DNA of 64,000 nt from Dimorphilus gyrociliatus (GCA_904063045.1 CAJFCJ010000003.1:2962504-3026503); one strand, 5' to 3'. Positions 36,815 to 50,260 are shown, counted from the first letter of the stretch. Numbers and translations: made by a program. Notes: generated from the letters alone by a model not told the origin.

Positions 36815-39800
36815 TCATAATGTTGCATTGCTGGTTTGAGTCAATGCGTGTCGTCCTCGATATTTGCCGAAGAGGATCTTACGAAAAGCGTGCCGAAAAT
36901 CCGGGTTGAAAAGCGTATAAATAACAGGATTGAGTAGGGAATTTGCATATCCGAGCCAGGAGATTACCGACTTGATAAGCGACGGTAAGTGGCAAAATTG
37001 CCGGCAGAATGGTTCAACAACGGCAACAATAAAGAAAGGTAACCAGCAAAGGACGAATGTACCCGTAATGATAGCCAATGTTCTTGCAGCTTTTCTTTCT
37101 CTTTTTGCCTCTAATTTATCCCTGGATGAAACATTTCTAGTCAAACCTTCCGCTTCCGTTGAACTCGTACTGTTATTCGATTGCTTTTCTGTAGTAGCAG
37201 ATTACGCTTATGATCAAGAAGGGCACCCTTCTTTTTTTCACCAAACCTTTATATCCCTCTTTTCCATCTCCTTATTCCCATCCCATTCTCCTCATATCCC
37301 TCTCAATCTAAGTCCCTCCCTTCTGCCCCGTTTTTCCCATTAAAAAATGGATATAATATGCAATAACCACGAACGTAATTTGCTACTACGTTTGCTTTTT
37401 TTCTTTTGAGATTTTTTGAAGCGTTTTTTTCGTATTCGCGACTTGGCCGCGTCGTATATCTTGATATAGATAATAATCATGACGAGTAGGGGCAAATAGA
37501 ATGCTCCAAAAGTGGAGAAGACGGTATAGCCTAAGTCCTGACTGATTCGACAGATACCACTTAGATCAGGGTCTGTGGCTGTCTCTTTCCAACCAAAAAG
37601 CGGTGGAACAGATATGGAAATGCCAACTATCCAACTAAGCGATATCATGATTAATATCGTTCGAGCCGATCGATTCCTTACATAGTCGACACGAGTAACG
37701 GCCCAATAACGATCTAGGGCTATGCAAACTAGATGCAATATGGAAGACGTGCAGCATAAGACATCAAAACTTATCCACATATCGCAGACCTGTTGCAATC
37801 AGAAAATCAAAAAACGTTAGTTATGGCAGTTTTAGTCGGATGAAAGGCACACTTCTGCTATCTACTGTTTCCAGAATCGTTTCTATACTCCTGTTTACAT
37901 CCAAGCTTAAATTCTCTTTCCCCCCAGCCAACCTCTCCTTTACCCCGTTCTTTGCCCTTTATCTACCTTCCATCCCTTCATATTTATAATTTTGGATTAG
38001 GCATAAAACCTTTTATTCCCTTTAAAGATAACTTTTTAAGAAAAAGAAATCGTTGGAAGCTCAGTAAAAATTTTATGCTCAAAAGAGAATGAAAAGAACT
38101 TTTTTGTGTTATCCTACGCAATAATCGCCCTTATTAATTTCCTTATTAGTCACCTTTCATTCTTCCTCATCTTTTTATTTTAACTAAAGTTATATACTAG
38201 AGCTATCTTTAGCAGGAAGCTATGTTTAGTACATATATATCTATATTTTAATTTTTTCCCCTGCTGACTTAAGTGGTCATAGCGTCCTGGTCACTTGATT
38301 CCTCTTTCTATAATATTTATTGTTTGCAATAAGGTTATTTGTTCTACATATATTTTATTGTAAAATGAGATTTTGTCTTTTATACTTTGTTTTAGCACTA
38401 CCATTGCCTATTTACAGTCATATTCCTAAAACAAAAAATACCAGTTTTCAATCAAATAAAATTATATACTATCGTAATTGTAACAGGATTCTTTTTAAAT
38501 GAGAGTACTGAAGAAAAGATTCTATAAAATTTACCTTTCTAATTGATGTAGTTTAAATTTTCAAGTTGTATAAGACATAAGATATACTTTTCTATAGTTG
38601 GATACTTCCTCTTTGAAGGTATTAGAAAGGAAAACGGAAATTCTATAATAGAGAGAGCACGTAAAAATCTTACTTTTTTTTTACTTGCTGCAAGGAAGAT
38701 ACTGTATTACTAACAGCATCGTAAGAATGATAGACTGCAAAAAGATACAATTTAGCTTGCATGATTAAATAATTCTTTTTACTTTTCTTATATATATTTA
38801 GGCCCTGTCATGGCAAATATATATCCCTAATTTTATGAATTGCCTACCCTAGATGGGTTTTTTTATGATTATTGATAAATAACTAGATATCTACAATTCG
38901 CTTTTCGTTATGAAAGATTATATAGACAAAATATAACAAGTAAAAGACAAAAATATTCGTGCAGATTGTTATTACTGGGCAAAAGAAATCCAGATTTACT
39001 AAATTTACAAATACTTGTCAAAGTAGAGAATTTTTTTTCCACTCCTAAGAAGAATATTCTATGATTAAACTAGGCCAAAAATATCCATATTTCCCTTTAC
39101 TTTCAGATCTTGAATAAAACTCTCTTTATATTCTCTCGAGCTATGATTTTTCCTTTCTTTTACTAAAAGATTATTTACTTTATATTTGGGAGATCGTGCA
39201 TAAAAAAGGAAAAATGCCGTCTACTCGAACGAACACAAAAGATGTAAAAAGACAGAAGATGATATCCTAATAATTTTATGCAAATCCGTATTCTTTTTAT
39301 AGAAATTCGTTTTTTTTTTCAAGATAAGTCAATTTATTGTTAAGGTAACAGTTTAGTATTATATTAACTAACTAAATGATATCAAATATTACACTTAGTC
39401 TTTGTGTTTTCCAAGCGAAATTGTGCGTTAATAATTTAACTGATGTGGTTAATTAAGTCTAACAGCTTTAACATTTATATATTGAAATATTAATTAATAC
39501 CAGTCAGAATCACAATTGCTAAAGTTAACGCATACAATCGGCTAATTTTTGTAGGTCATCAGGGGAAATAAAGACTTTTTGTCATGAAATCACAAATTTT
39601 GTTTGCATTAGAGTTGAAATATATAGGAATAATAAAAAGCTACATTTTTTTTGTCTCTCGTGGTGTTGAAAAAACACAAGGAAAACTATTCTCATATTCT
39701 AATGTTGTCTTTTAATGAAATTTTCAGCTGTTTCGTTAAAACCCCTCGCAAATTGAAAGTGTATACCAGATTTTTCCCATCAAAAGATGTAAAGACGTGC

Positions 39801-42205
39801 CCTCAACCAACAAGGTGTGAACATAACCTTTTACGGCAAATTATCTCTTTACTTCAGTATGTTTTAGTTCTGCACATAATTATACATGGTTTGAGATGTA
39901 AAAAGGGAAACTATAAGCCTAAAGAGATATTGGAATAAAGAAATTTTTTCATAAAAAAAAAACGAGACAAAGGATAGGAGAATGATATAAATTTGCATTG
40001 AAGATATGAAAGTATAGAGTATATATTAGAATATATACCTTTGCATAAATTTATGCAAATTATGTTACATTATATTTATATTTTACATCTATTTTTACAA
40101 ATTGAAATGTTCATCCATCTATAATTTCAGTTTATTTAGAGTTTATTATCCTTTTTTTTTAGATGTTTCTATATACAATCGGATTTTTTCTTACAAGTTA
40201 ATCGGGATTACAAACAGAAGGTAGCGGTTGTTTTCCTTTCTCTTTTAAACACTAGCTTAAGAGGCGAGAAAATTGATACTTGTAGTGTTTGGCTCGTTAT
40301 ATATTTCGAATGGGGAAAGGTAAGGCTAAAGAGCTACTTGAACAGAGATGAACTTAGCAACTAGCCTAGTTAATTTCAATTTAATACTACCAAAAATTTA
40401 ATATTCTTAATCAACTGATGCTGGTGAACACCTCTATGTTCTACATAAAATTGATTAAACATTAAATCTTGCAGCAGTTTAAGTAGGTTTAGCGGGTATT
40501 AGCTAAATAATATATGCTTTTTATTGATTATTACACGTAGGGTTTTCAGATTTTTGAAAGGAAATACTTCAAGTACTTTTTATATAACGAGAACTGAATA
40601 GTGAGACACTTTCTAACTTATTTAGTATCAAAAGCTACATATTTTTGTTTAGTGATGGTATATTCACTTTGATAATCTAAAAATTGTGATATAGAAAGAA
40701 AATGACAAGAGAAAAGATAAAATGTTTACTAATGACATCCTATTGCAGTTGTTAGGCCTATAATGTCAATTCGTCTTGTTACACCGAATGGTTGTGACAG
40801 TTAAGAATTTATGTGTTGTTATAAAGATTTGACAGGTATTTAATTCTAGTTTGTATGACAATTAAAGATTCGAACATTTAAAGTCATTGGTTATCTTTTC
40901 CTTCAGTTGGATATATTGTAGTCGTAATTATTATCAGCTCTATTATCATTATAATATTAATAATAATAATTACTATTATGGTTAATATTGTTATTATTAT
41001 TGTTGCTATAATTATTATTACATATACATACATACAAATATATTCCTTTTTTTCTTGTTATTTATATTAATCACCATAGATACTGAGTTGGTTTTTCAGA
41101 TATTCAACTAAATACCACATGTTGTAAATATTTAAAATAGGCAAACACTCACAGATGGATGAAATCGTACAATGCATTGAAAGCTATATTATTTCCTTTA
41201 TTTTATTTATCTAAGCGTAAAATAGACGCGCATCACCGAAAATTTGATAAATATCAATCTCAACTGTTTCTCTCTATCTCTATCTTTTCACACGCTTTAG
41301 TCAATTCTTCTATCTTTTCTCCCATTTCTTATTTTCTATCCCCAAAACAGTATTCCCCTGTCTTTACCTCTGTCTCTTTTTATATCCATCTGTCTTGGTA
41401 GCTAGATCGATAGGAAAAACAACTTTTCCATTATCTTTTGTATTATTATTGAGTATTTTCTTGCAGTTAAAGAAAAGTAAAAGAGAAAAGAGGAGGAAAT
41501 CATCTTTTGTTCAAGGATCTAATCTGTAGAGAAAGCAAAAGGAAAAAGGAATGACTCTAATCTTATCTGCTTGTAATTCCAATAATCGATGCACTATCCA
41601 GCAACAAACATCATCTGTAATCTGTTATTTTCGATTAGATTTTTACGAGGTTTTCTTTAGAAAAAAGTTTTCTAAACGCTGAACGATGTTCTTGTTTAAT
41701 GGACACTATGCTCTATTTTTTTTTTTCATTGCAGTTGCGGTTGGTGTTTCAATGAAAAAATTAGGTGATTCGAGAGGATAAGAGCCTCTTGAGGCTAAAG
41801 ATTTTATTTAAGTTTTCAATCTATAAATAGTCCCAGATTACGGATAGCCTAATATTTAATACCTAAAAGTGCTAACGTGAATATACAAACCTCAGAGCCC
41901 ATGAACCAACGAGTTGTTACTTCATTTACAGCCGCCAGCGGCATGACGAGCGAAGCGACCATGAGATCGGCAAAGGCGAGCGACGCCACTAAATAATTGT
42001 TAACGCAACGCAAATTCCTTTCGAGAGTGACGGCAGCGATGACAAAGACATTTCCAACGACTGTTGACAAAATTATAAGGCCTAGAACGATTGCTGTGAC
42101 GAGAAGGTGAGGCAAGCTGTGGATGGCAATGGGAGCGGAAGAGTCGTTAGAGGAAGCGTTATTCTCAAACACACTCCAATTATGTCCAACGGCACGCCAA
42201 CCCAT
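36815..42205 (-). CDS. HTR1-like: 5-HT1-type serotonin receptor, about 362 aa, 3 exons
   Basis: Gi-coupled-type biogenic amine GPCR. Exon 1 is 42205-41891 (MGWRAVGHNWSVFENNASSN...), exon 2 is 37789 to about 37390, exon 3 is 37188-36815. Exon 1 ends GGCTCTGAG|GTTTGT in phase 0 and joins VCDMWISFDVLCC, which supplies the conserved extracellular Cys and the amine-binding Asp (about residue 114). TM3 ends ALDRYWAVT. TM5 has GYTVFSTFGAFYLPLLVMII, very like 5-HT1. TM6 has TLAIITGTFVLCWLPFF, TM7 has SWLGYANSLLNPVIY and a short tail follows. Several N-glycosylation sites lie at the N-terminus. Intron 1 is about 4.1 kb. The second donor is ambiguous (after 37390 or 37375; both phase 1), changing loop 3 by five residues. 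Loop 3 is short and Lys-rich. DVLCCTSSILHL and IALDRYWAV favour 5-HT1 over octopamine or dopamine receptors; ligand identity is inferred by family. Confidence 0.9.
37800..41880. other. Intron 1 of the 5-HT1-like receptor gene
   Basis: About 4.1 kb, mostly AT-rich. It contains an (ATT)n-like tract at about 40950-41020, a TAGGCCTA palindrome at 40753-40760, and a plus-strand frame open over 39651-39938 with mixed composition (CFVKTPRKLKVYTRFFPSKD...) but no recognised domain. Another short frame near 38350 begins with a signal-peptide-like stretch (MRFCLLYFVLALPLPIYSH); I do not call it a gene. Confidence 0.4.
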
Positions 42206-42599
42206 TAATTAATCGGCTGTGGCAGTGCTCCGTTCGTCCTGATTTCTTGTCAATTAAATAATAGTATAATTGTTAAAAGAACGGCTATTATGCTCCAAAG
42301 TGTTCCAATGAAGTAGAAATTTACCAAATTTGGACTTTACATTAGCAAGTTTCAACAGACTACAATGCATAATACCGGAAGATGAAGCATGTTGAACAAT
42401 AAAAAATATTAAGCTTAATTACCTTGGAAGTAATCTCTTTTTTAATTGGAGGATGAAAATCGGGATGGAAGAGTGGTCGCTTAATCAAATTTTCAACTTG
42501 ATTACCTTTTAAATAAATCTTCAGATAAGAATTGTTCAAATACTTTACTATTCACTATTTCATGGAATTACATCCAAATTCTTCCATCATTCATACTCA

Positions 42600-42830
42600 A
42601 TCGGCTTCCGCGTACAAACTGAACAAGCGCGAGGAGGCGCCAGCTGGTGAAATTGTGACGTCAGCTCTGTTGACGTCATACTTGCCACCGAAATCAAAAA
42701 GCGCGACGACATGCAACATTTAAGAAGCAATCACCGGCAGAGACGGCTTCCAAATCAAATATAAACGCGCCGACTGCAAACATTATTCCGTTTGTAGTCG
42801 GTTCCAATTCCGTGAGCAATGGAGTGAGAA
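42600..42830. promoter_or_regulatory. Probable promoter/enhancer of the 5-HT1-like receptor with twin CREs
   Basis: This GC-rich island lies about 400-600 bp above the receptor start. It holds two full palindromic cAMP-response elements TGACGTCA at 42656-42663 and 42671-42678, 15 bp apart, plus AGGCGCCAGCTGG. A TATAAA is present on the plus strand near 42761. CREs bind CREB/ATF proteins; tandem full sites in 28%-GC DNA are very unlikely by chance. Assignment to this gene is by position. Confidence 0.5.
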
Positions 42831-43489
42831 TCAGTAAATGTATACACATAAGACACACACAATGATATAAGGTTTATCAATAAAATACATATCTATATCT
42901 ATCCATGTACGCATATATATACAATGACATTTATATATATACATACACATATATATATATATATACTGTATATAACAGTATGTATACCAATATCTGCTTT
43001 CTTTCTCACTCTTTCTTTCCTTCATTCTCTTGCTCTTTGTTACTTTCTTCCTTCTCGTTTTCTCGATTAATGTGTGCAAGCTTGTCGCTACAGTAAAAGG
43101 AGACAGCATATGTAAAGTGACTTGCTATACGAAGTTTTGTTTATAGAGAAGCATAAAAGAAAATAAATGAATATTCAAGCAATGTATACATGTGAGGTTT
43201 TGTTTCAAAGAGAAAACATAAAAATGTAAAGTATTATAAATATTACAAGTTGAGGGAGAAATACCTAAGTTTAAAAGCCAAATGATTGACGTTGATTTAG
43301 CTTTTTAATGTATCGAAAGTATCAAAGCCTAGAGTTTAAGAAAACATTAGTCCTTGAAATGTAAAATATGCTCTTTGATACATAAAAAATATCTGAAATA
43401 AAAATATAGGCATTGTTTGTAGAAATATAAAGAGTGTAGTATATATATATTACAATATATCTATATATATATATACATCATGCTACTGT

Positions 43490-43745
43490 GTGTATAGTCG
43501 AGCGGACCGCAGAATTGAGTTAGTAGGCGAGAAATTTATCTTGACGCGACCGTCCTAAAACCGAAAGCACGCGCTCCAATGCAAGAATCGATGCACGAAA
43601 AAAAATTTCGACGCTGAGTCGACGTCGCATCGATTCGCTTATTCGAGCAGGAAAGAGTCGCCTTATAGATAAGGCAATAAAGTGAATGCGTCGCTAGATT
43701 TTCTTCACTCCTCCCGTTTTATCCACCCTTTTATATTGTTCTGAA
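43490..43745. promoter_or_regulatory. CpG-rich island upstream of the 5-HT1-like receptor
   Basis: An abrupt rise in GC and CpG inside TA-rich DNA. It includes a perfect 10-bp inverted repeat GAATCGATGC (43585-43594) / GCATCGATTC (43627-43636), a GTCGACGTCG core between the arms, and several CGCG/GCGC pairs. No open frame of note. It may be the distal transcription start or an enhancer of the receptor, or a start for an unseen gene. Confidence 0.35.
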
Positions 43746-44175
43746 TTCCGATCACGTGTGTTTTTTCTTTTCGTCACTAGATGGGGCGCAATATGTTTAT
43801 AGTATTGGGAGAAATCTAGGCTATTTTTTCATATCAAGTGAATCAGATAGTTTACTTTTTAAAAGTCTAAAAACTTTATTATCAACTTTTATAACGTTGA
43901 AGAGAGAAACATCATCAAATTTTACTCTTACTATATTAATTTAAGTAAATTTCTTTCCTCAATATGCTATAAAAGGCGTAACTAAATTGACATAAAATTT
44001 TATAATACAATTACAAAGCACGCTTTCCGCCTTCCAATTAAATCTGAAAGAATTAATAATTTACCGAATAAAATTTAAGAAAACCTGTAAAATGTTAGTA
44101 TATAGACTTAATTAAATTATATTAAATATTATAGGATTTTATAAGAAAATTATACATATATCCTACAGCCTTTCT

Positions 44176-44226
44176 ACTTCTCTCTCTTTCTCTCTTTCTC
44201 TCTTTCTCTCTTTCTCTCTTTCTTTA
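44176..44226. repeat. (CTCTTT)n tract
   Basis: Tandem CTCTTT-like pyrimidine units for about 50 bp, ending in TTTCTTTAGCGG, which resembles a splice acceptor but has no exon behind it that I can support. Confidence 0.85.
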
Positions 44227-45837
44227 GCGGATGTCGATCGTGCAAAAGAAAACAAGAAGGTGAAAGACAAAGTAACTTTTTCTCTTTCTTCTGTAGATGT
44301 TTGAAATACAAAGTTTATTCTTTTTCGTTTTAAAGCAAAACTAGTTGCTGAATGAAATATTTATGGAAAATACACCGTTTCTTACTGAAAGAGAATAAAA
44401 GCAATTTGAATAGTCTTACAAATAAATTCATATTCTATAAAAGGTGTCCTTAATTCAATTTGTTGCTTCTAAGATTAACCCGAATTATTAGCAGGTCATG
44501 TTCAAAGTCAATATAAACATATATATTAATTTTGTGCAATCTACATATATAAAACATGTGTATATATCTATTTGCATAGAAAACATTTGCAGTTTATAAA
44601 GAAATAGAAGGCGTTTGCTAATAAGAAGCACACGAATAGCATCAAAAGTCTATTAAAAAATCTTCAATCTTTATTAGAAGAGAGAGAGAAAAAAAGAGAA
44701 GAGGAAGAAAAGTGTCTTACGACTTTTTCGTAATTAATTTCTTCCTTTAATACATACTCTATACCAGTATATATACCTGAAGAATACAAATATATATATA
44801 TATATATATACATAATAGTAATAATAATAGTAATAATAACAATAATAATAGACCATTTATAATAAATATAATACTTAATATTAATTTTTATTTCAAACGT
44901 TTTCTGTCTCTTATTAATTTTTTATCTTGAACATGCTTTTTAATTGTTTTAATACTTTATTATCTTTGGTTATGAGCCCTATCTGATTTAAGATTTATTC
45001 ATAACATAAATTTTTAATGTTACTCTTACGTACGTATTTTGTCGTTTAATGGACAAAGCTTGCGTGATATGTCTACTATATACGATATTTTATACAATGG
45101 CCATGAAAAAGACGAAATACTAGTAGGAAGAGAAAGAAAAGAGCACTTTATTATACGAATTTATGAGAGTACAGTGAATATTCTATAAAAGAAATTTCTA
45201 TGAATAAAAATAAGGTGTTAAGAAATGTGTCTTTCATGCATCATCTCATTTTATATTCAAATAATTTTTGCGAGATCATCTCTTGAAGGCGTCTTCATTT
45301 TCAAAGTGAAAACAACTCAATCTGTAAACATCGTCATAGGGTCTATATTTAAAAAGAAAACATTCAAAGTTCTCTGATGAGAGCGAGAGAGGGGCGTCTT
45401 TTCATATTGACTACCATAATTAGGGATGATATTAGTATCAGTTAAAGGGGAAAAACAAAACGGTAGAAAGGAGGGAAAGAATAAAAAAATAGGGTTGAAA
45501 AGGGGAAAAGAAGTGGAAAATCAGAACTTAAGATAGATAGAAAGAAGTCGTTAGTACATCAATTTCGACTGTTTCGACCGCATTGCACTGGGTTAGTGTA
45601 AATACTGTTAGGCCTACGTATGATATAAAGAAGTCAATAGCTATTGACTTTTAGAGTGGTTCAGGCATTGCTGTGACCCGTTTCTAATGTGTCAAAATGA
45701 AAAATTCCCACTGACAAGTGGTAAAATTTTAATATATGAAGTTGTTCGTAAAAAAACGAGGCCAAATTAACTTATTCTTCTCTTCTTTCTATAAAATGTA
45801 TTAATTATAAAATATTAATACAATCAAATATTTCATA

Positions 45838-45850
45838 TATATATATATAA

Positions 45851-45901
<51 letters not shown>
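45838..45901. repeat. (TA)n microsatellite, about 60 bp
   Basis: TA dinucleotides with one ATAAATAAAT interruption near the start; the pure run is about 46 bp. Confidence 0.9.
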
Positions 45902-45905
<4 letters not shown>

Positions 45906-48431
45906 TATATACAGCAAACATATATATATGTATATGTATATGTTTATGTCACTATCCATATATTTATATATGCAGCATATGTATATCCATAAGTTCGTAT
46001 AGATATTCTAGCGCTTGCTTATGTATACCATAACCCATCTATAAAGTTGTCTGTATTTATCAATACATTAGTATTTACTGAAAATTGACAAATTTGGCAA
46101 GCATCTTTTCACTATGAAAATATCATCAGTTGCATTTTACTCGTTTTACCGTACCTTTTTACAGCTGTATAAATGTAAGCTGCAATTAGCTTACCAAGAT
46201 TATATAGCAGACAAAATGAAAGGTCAAAAATCACGTTACTCTATACAAACAGGCCATACAGCTACAAATTACCTTACAGACGATTCGTGCCAAATCTAGT
46301 TTTCACCCTATGGAATATCAAACAGAAATTAATACATAATACAGACATGTATTCACCTTTTCAACAAGCTTACTTAGATGTACTAAGAGGAGTTTCTTTT
46401 ACGGCATTGTAAGAAAGTGTATTTTTTCCGTAATTACTTCCTCCATTTTATTTTAAATACATAACTGAAAATAATCTCTCTGTGCTCTGTACGTGTCTAA
46501 GTAACAAAAGAGCATCTACTTAGTAATGGGGGTCACGTAGCCGATCAGACTCTTTCAACCAATCATCAAAAATTTGTGTAACGATAAAACATGTGTAGTA
46601 TAATTTTCTTAAGAACAATGTTAATTCTTTTCAGGTCAATTACAAGAATAGTAGAGTAGTTAAACCAATAGGGAATTTGAAATTCATTTTGCCAGTGAAA
46701 GAAGGATTGGTGGTTCTTTATAAGGATTCAACATTGACCTTTTATTTGATGTTTCCCTAGAATTGAAAATCCGTGGAAGATGTAAACATATTGGAAAGAA
46801 TTAACGCCGTCTTCCTCTAGTAATTTGATTTCATGGCAGTATGAGACGTAGAGATGGAGAAAAAGAGGCGTAAAGAAAAAAAAACCAAACTTTTTTTTTT
46901 TGTTTGATTTAACTTTCCAGTCTAAAATTGCCTGCAAGAGATAGTTTTATTCTCTTCTCTATCTAAAGGAAGTAATAATAATAATAATAAATCTATTTAC
47001 TGTATTTCTATGCGTAACCTTTAATAATTTATATAAGTATTGGTCCCTTTTTCTTTAACGTGTTTAATATTATCTATTAGGTATGAGATACGAAAAAGGT
47101 TTTATGTAAGATAATTCATATAGTTTTTACAATAGAAAAGTTTATCTACTAAATTAATGAAATTTTCTGCTTATTTAATGATAAATTACCAAACAGAATT
47201 TTTTTAGACATTTCCAAATTAAATCTTGATTTTTGATCAATCATTTGTGTTAATCTATATATTTTTATCCCAAATAAGGAGTAATGCAGCCCCTAATAAC
47301 ATTATCTAATCTAACCCTAAATTAGGCCTCAACCCACCCAATAATTCTCCAACGTGGCCAATTAACAAACAAATAAAAAATGACCGAGTTAAGACTTGGT
47401 AAAAAACGGAAAACCAAGTTAAGGCATGGTTAAGATTCGAGAAAGGAAACAGTCGACAATGATGTATTTTTTATTCTAAAATGCTTTATATCCGTAATAT
47501 TTATAGGTTTTTTATATACTATAACTTTATATTATATTTTTACAAAGTAGAAATCAGTGACTATCTCTTATAACAAAAAAACCTAATTTAAGATATGGAC
47601 TTGATACTTACTTTTTTTGTCGGATAAATTACTTAGCTTAAACGGATCGTGTTCTTGTAATTAAAACCAATAACAACCGGTAAAAGAATAATTCAATTTT
47701 TTTTCATCACATGCTATTATAAAGAATATTTATTAAAAGCCAAAAGAATATAGGAAGAAAGAGTACAGGCATATACTGTATACACTTATATATATATACT
47801 GTATATACATACACCTTTTAAGAAAATTTTGTCAACGTTCAAACTACTTAATATGAAAATATATCATTTTCAGCCATCTAAATCATAGCTAAAAGGGATA
47901 TTTATGCAATAGCAAGTATTGTAGCATTTAGTAACAAAATAGTATAATTAAGAGGGAATATTTTTAAATGTCCCCAAGTTATTTAGAGCATAGTGTTGTG
48001 GGTAGCAAAATTTTTTTTTCTTTTATTTTTAGGATGTTTGTGAAGGGACAAGATTACTTTTTTCTCCTTCCATGCATATTTCATTAATCAATATTTTCTC
48101 ATAAGAATTTCATCTATGTTTTAGTCAATCAAAATTGATATAGATATAATATTGGATGGTGTGGTATCAATGTTTTTTTGTATAGTTTCTAGTGGTTCTC
48201 TAAAATCGTTAATTTCTTATATCGAATATAAAACGTTTAAAGTACCATTAGCTGTTTTTTTGGTAATTATTCCATTAGTGAAAGATTTTCCTTTTTTCAT
48301 CTTTTCCCTAATCATTCAAAAGTAGCGTTAATATATATTTTCACGTAAATATTATATTAGTCCAGTTATAAGAATTGAATATTTATATACAAATATAAAT
48401 TTATACTTATATTTATATTTATTTGCTCTCC

Positions 48432-48651
48432 TCATCTATCCGAAAGATGGCGAGGATCTTCTTTTTCCTTATTTCCTTTTCTTATTACCTTTTTTATTAT
48501 TAAGAAAATTTGCTCCCAGTTTGTTTGAGTTGACCCGCAGGCAAATTTGAATTGAATTCTGACAGTGAGCGTTCTATAATTCAGGACGTGTATTTTTACA
48601 ACAAGTAGAGTGGAGCGTTGATTTCCTTCCACTCTAATCGTCACGTTGCAG
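48432..48651 (-). CDS. Possible terminal exon, unassigned
   Basis: A minus-strand frame after a TTTTATTAG acceptor (exon start 48651, second-codon-position phase) reads CNVTIRVEGNQRSTLLVVKI... and stays open 72 codons to a stop at 48432. The first 50 residues are mixed and beta-like, not typical of chance ORFs here. A GTAATAAG inside could be a donor. The phase fits a candidate first exon at 52804-52767, but no family is recognised. Confidence 0.25.
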
Positions 48652-49924
48652 CTAATAAAACACCTAAATTATAAATTAAGACTTAAAAATATCTTAGCAT
48701 TAAAGTAGAGAAAACGTTATCAATTTATTTACTACCTGGAAACGCTTCCTTTAAAATATAAACATATGAACGAATGTAATACATATGCCAAACACGATAT
48801 CACGTAAACTAATACGACTAATACTAGTATACTTACCTAAGCAATAAATACGGCCACAAGCAAATTTACGTTATTTATTCCAAGGAAATTTCTCCTGGCT
48901 TAACCATATCATTTTTTAATTTATCTTTTATTTCTATTTCCTATTTTATATTTATATACATAGACATAAACCTATCATATATACAATATAAGAATATATG
49001 ATTTTGGAATATTGCCAATATTGAATTTAAACTATTATAGATATATACACTTTGTTTACATACGTATACATTTTTATATTTACACACTGTCTGTTGGTAC
49101 TAAATAGCTGCACACACCATATACATATATACTAATATATACATATATATACAGTATATACTGTATATATAGATTCGTGACGCTTTTTCAACAAATTCAT
49201 TTGTAGATGGTGCATTTCTCAGCTAAACACTTCCTCCAAGAGATATTATTAATTTATTAAAATACTTTTGTGTGACATGTAAGTCAACATATATCTTAAC
49301 CCTTACTGAAAACTCATCTTAATCTCTAAAGTTATTCTCTGAATCTCCTAAGCCCATTCCTAAGATTTAGGGCAAACTTACCATAAAAAAATGACGGCCT
49401 GGAAAACGAACTAATACCATATATATCGTATCGTTATACATATATATATATTTAAGAATATACAGTAGTTAACATATTAGTTACCTATTTTTAGACGCCT
49501 ATTACATCATTATTATAATGCATAGCAAGTTAACTCATGAACGTTTGTTAAAAAATAATGTATAGTCATTATAAAGGAGAGAATGATAGAGAGAGAAAGA
49601 GACATGCTATTCCCACATATCAATATTTAATTGTATACGTATGTTTATGTGTGTATCGTTAGAAAAGAATGGAGGAAAAGATATACAGAGTAGAAAAGAG
49701 AACGAAAGAAGATGTACATATGTACTTCCATACTATGCTTCCATTTGGAATAGTCCTATAAATGATAGATGTCAGTATGAAAATAGAAAAGCATTCACTT
49801 ATTTTCCCACATTTAGAAGCTTCTGTTATTTCACGTTACCTCCTTGGAAAGCTGCACGATTATGAAAAAAATGATTAAGAGGATTTTCCAACCAAGTTAA
49901 CTGTAGTATTCAGATAAGTTTGTT

Positions 49925-50260
49925 TTTGTTCCTAGGTCTTTTCTCTGCAATTTCTTCTGCATAATTCCCCTTATATGCTCAATTGGATTTAGATGTGGAG
50001 AATTGCTAGTCTGGTCCAGAAAATTGAACTCCTTATCCTTAAAAACCACTACTTAATGGACTTTGGTATTCTATAAGCAGTGTTATCGTGCTGAAAGATA
50101 ACTTTCGTCGACTGCTATCATGAAATTTGATAGAAAACCTTTGATAGTTTATTCAATGTGGCATCATGTTGGAATTTAGCTAACAATTCTATCTAATGAT
50201 CCAGAAGCGCCATGTATAACACCGATTATACATATAGAATGGAAAAATATCGAAACAGAG
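49925..50260 (-). pseudogene. Decayed Tc1-family transposase fragment
   Basis: The minus strand keeps two landmarks of the Tc1/mariner DDE catalytic core. VIFQHDNTA (about 50103-50078) matches the second-Asp block, and about 60 bp further SNSPHLNPIEHI (about 50017-49980) matches the SPDLNPIE block with the catalytic Glu. Between them are an in-frame stop and at least one frameshift, and no frame is open for a full enzyme. It is an old, dead copy of the C-terminal half. I did not find terminal inverted repeats. Confidence 0.7.

Larger units (their letters stand above)
43800..48430. other. Intergenic, AT-rich
   Basis: No supportable gene. It holds the (CTCTTT)n and (TA)n tracts listed separately, (AAT)n tracts at about 44815-44850 and 46976-46990, a perfect 20-bp palindrome at 45631-45650, and TAGGCCTA at 45609-45616. 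A minus-strand frame at 46728-46937 and a plus-strand frame at 46114-46299 have no recognised domain. Confidence 0.4.

Noticed and set aside
36930-37343. 137-codon plus-strand frame
   Set aside because: Antisense to exon 3 and intron 2 of the 5-HT1-like receptor, whose frame has full 7TM motifs.
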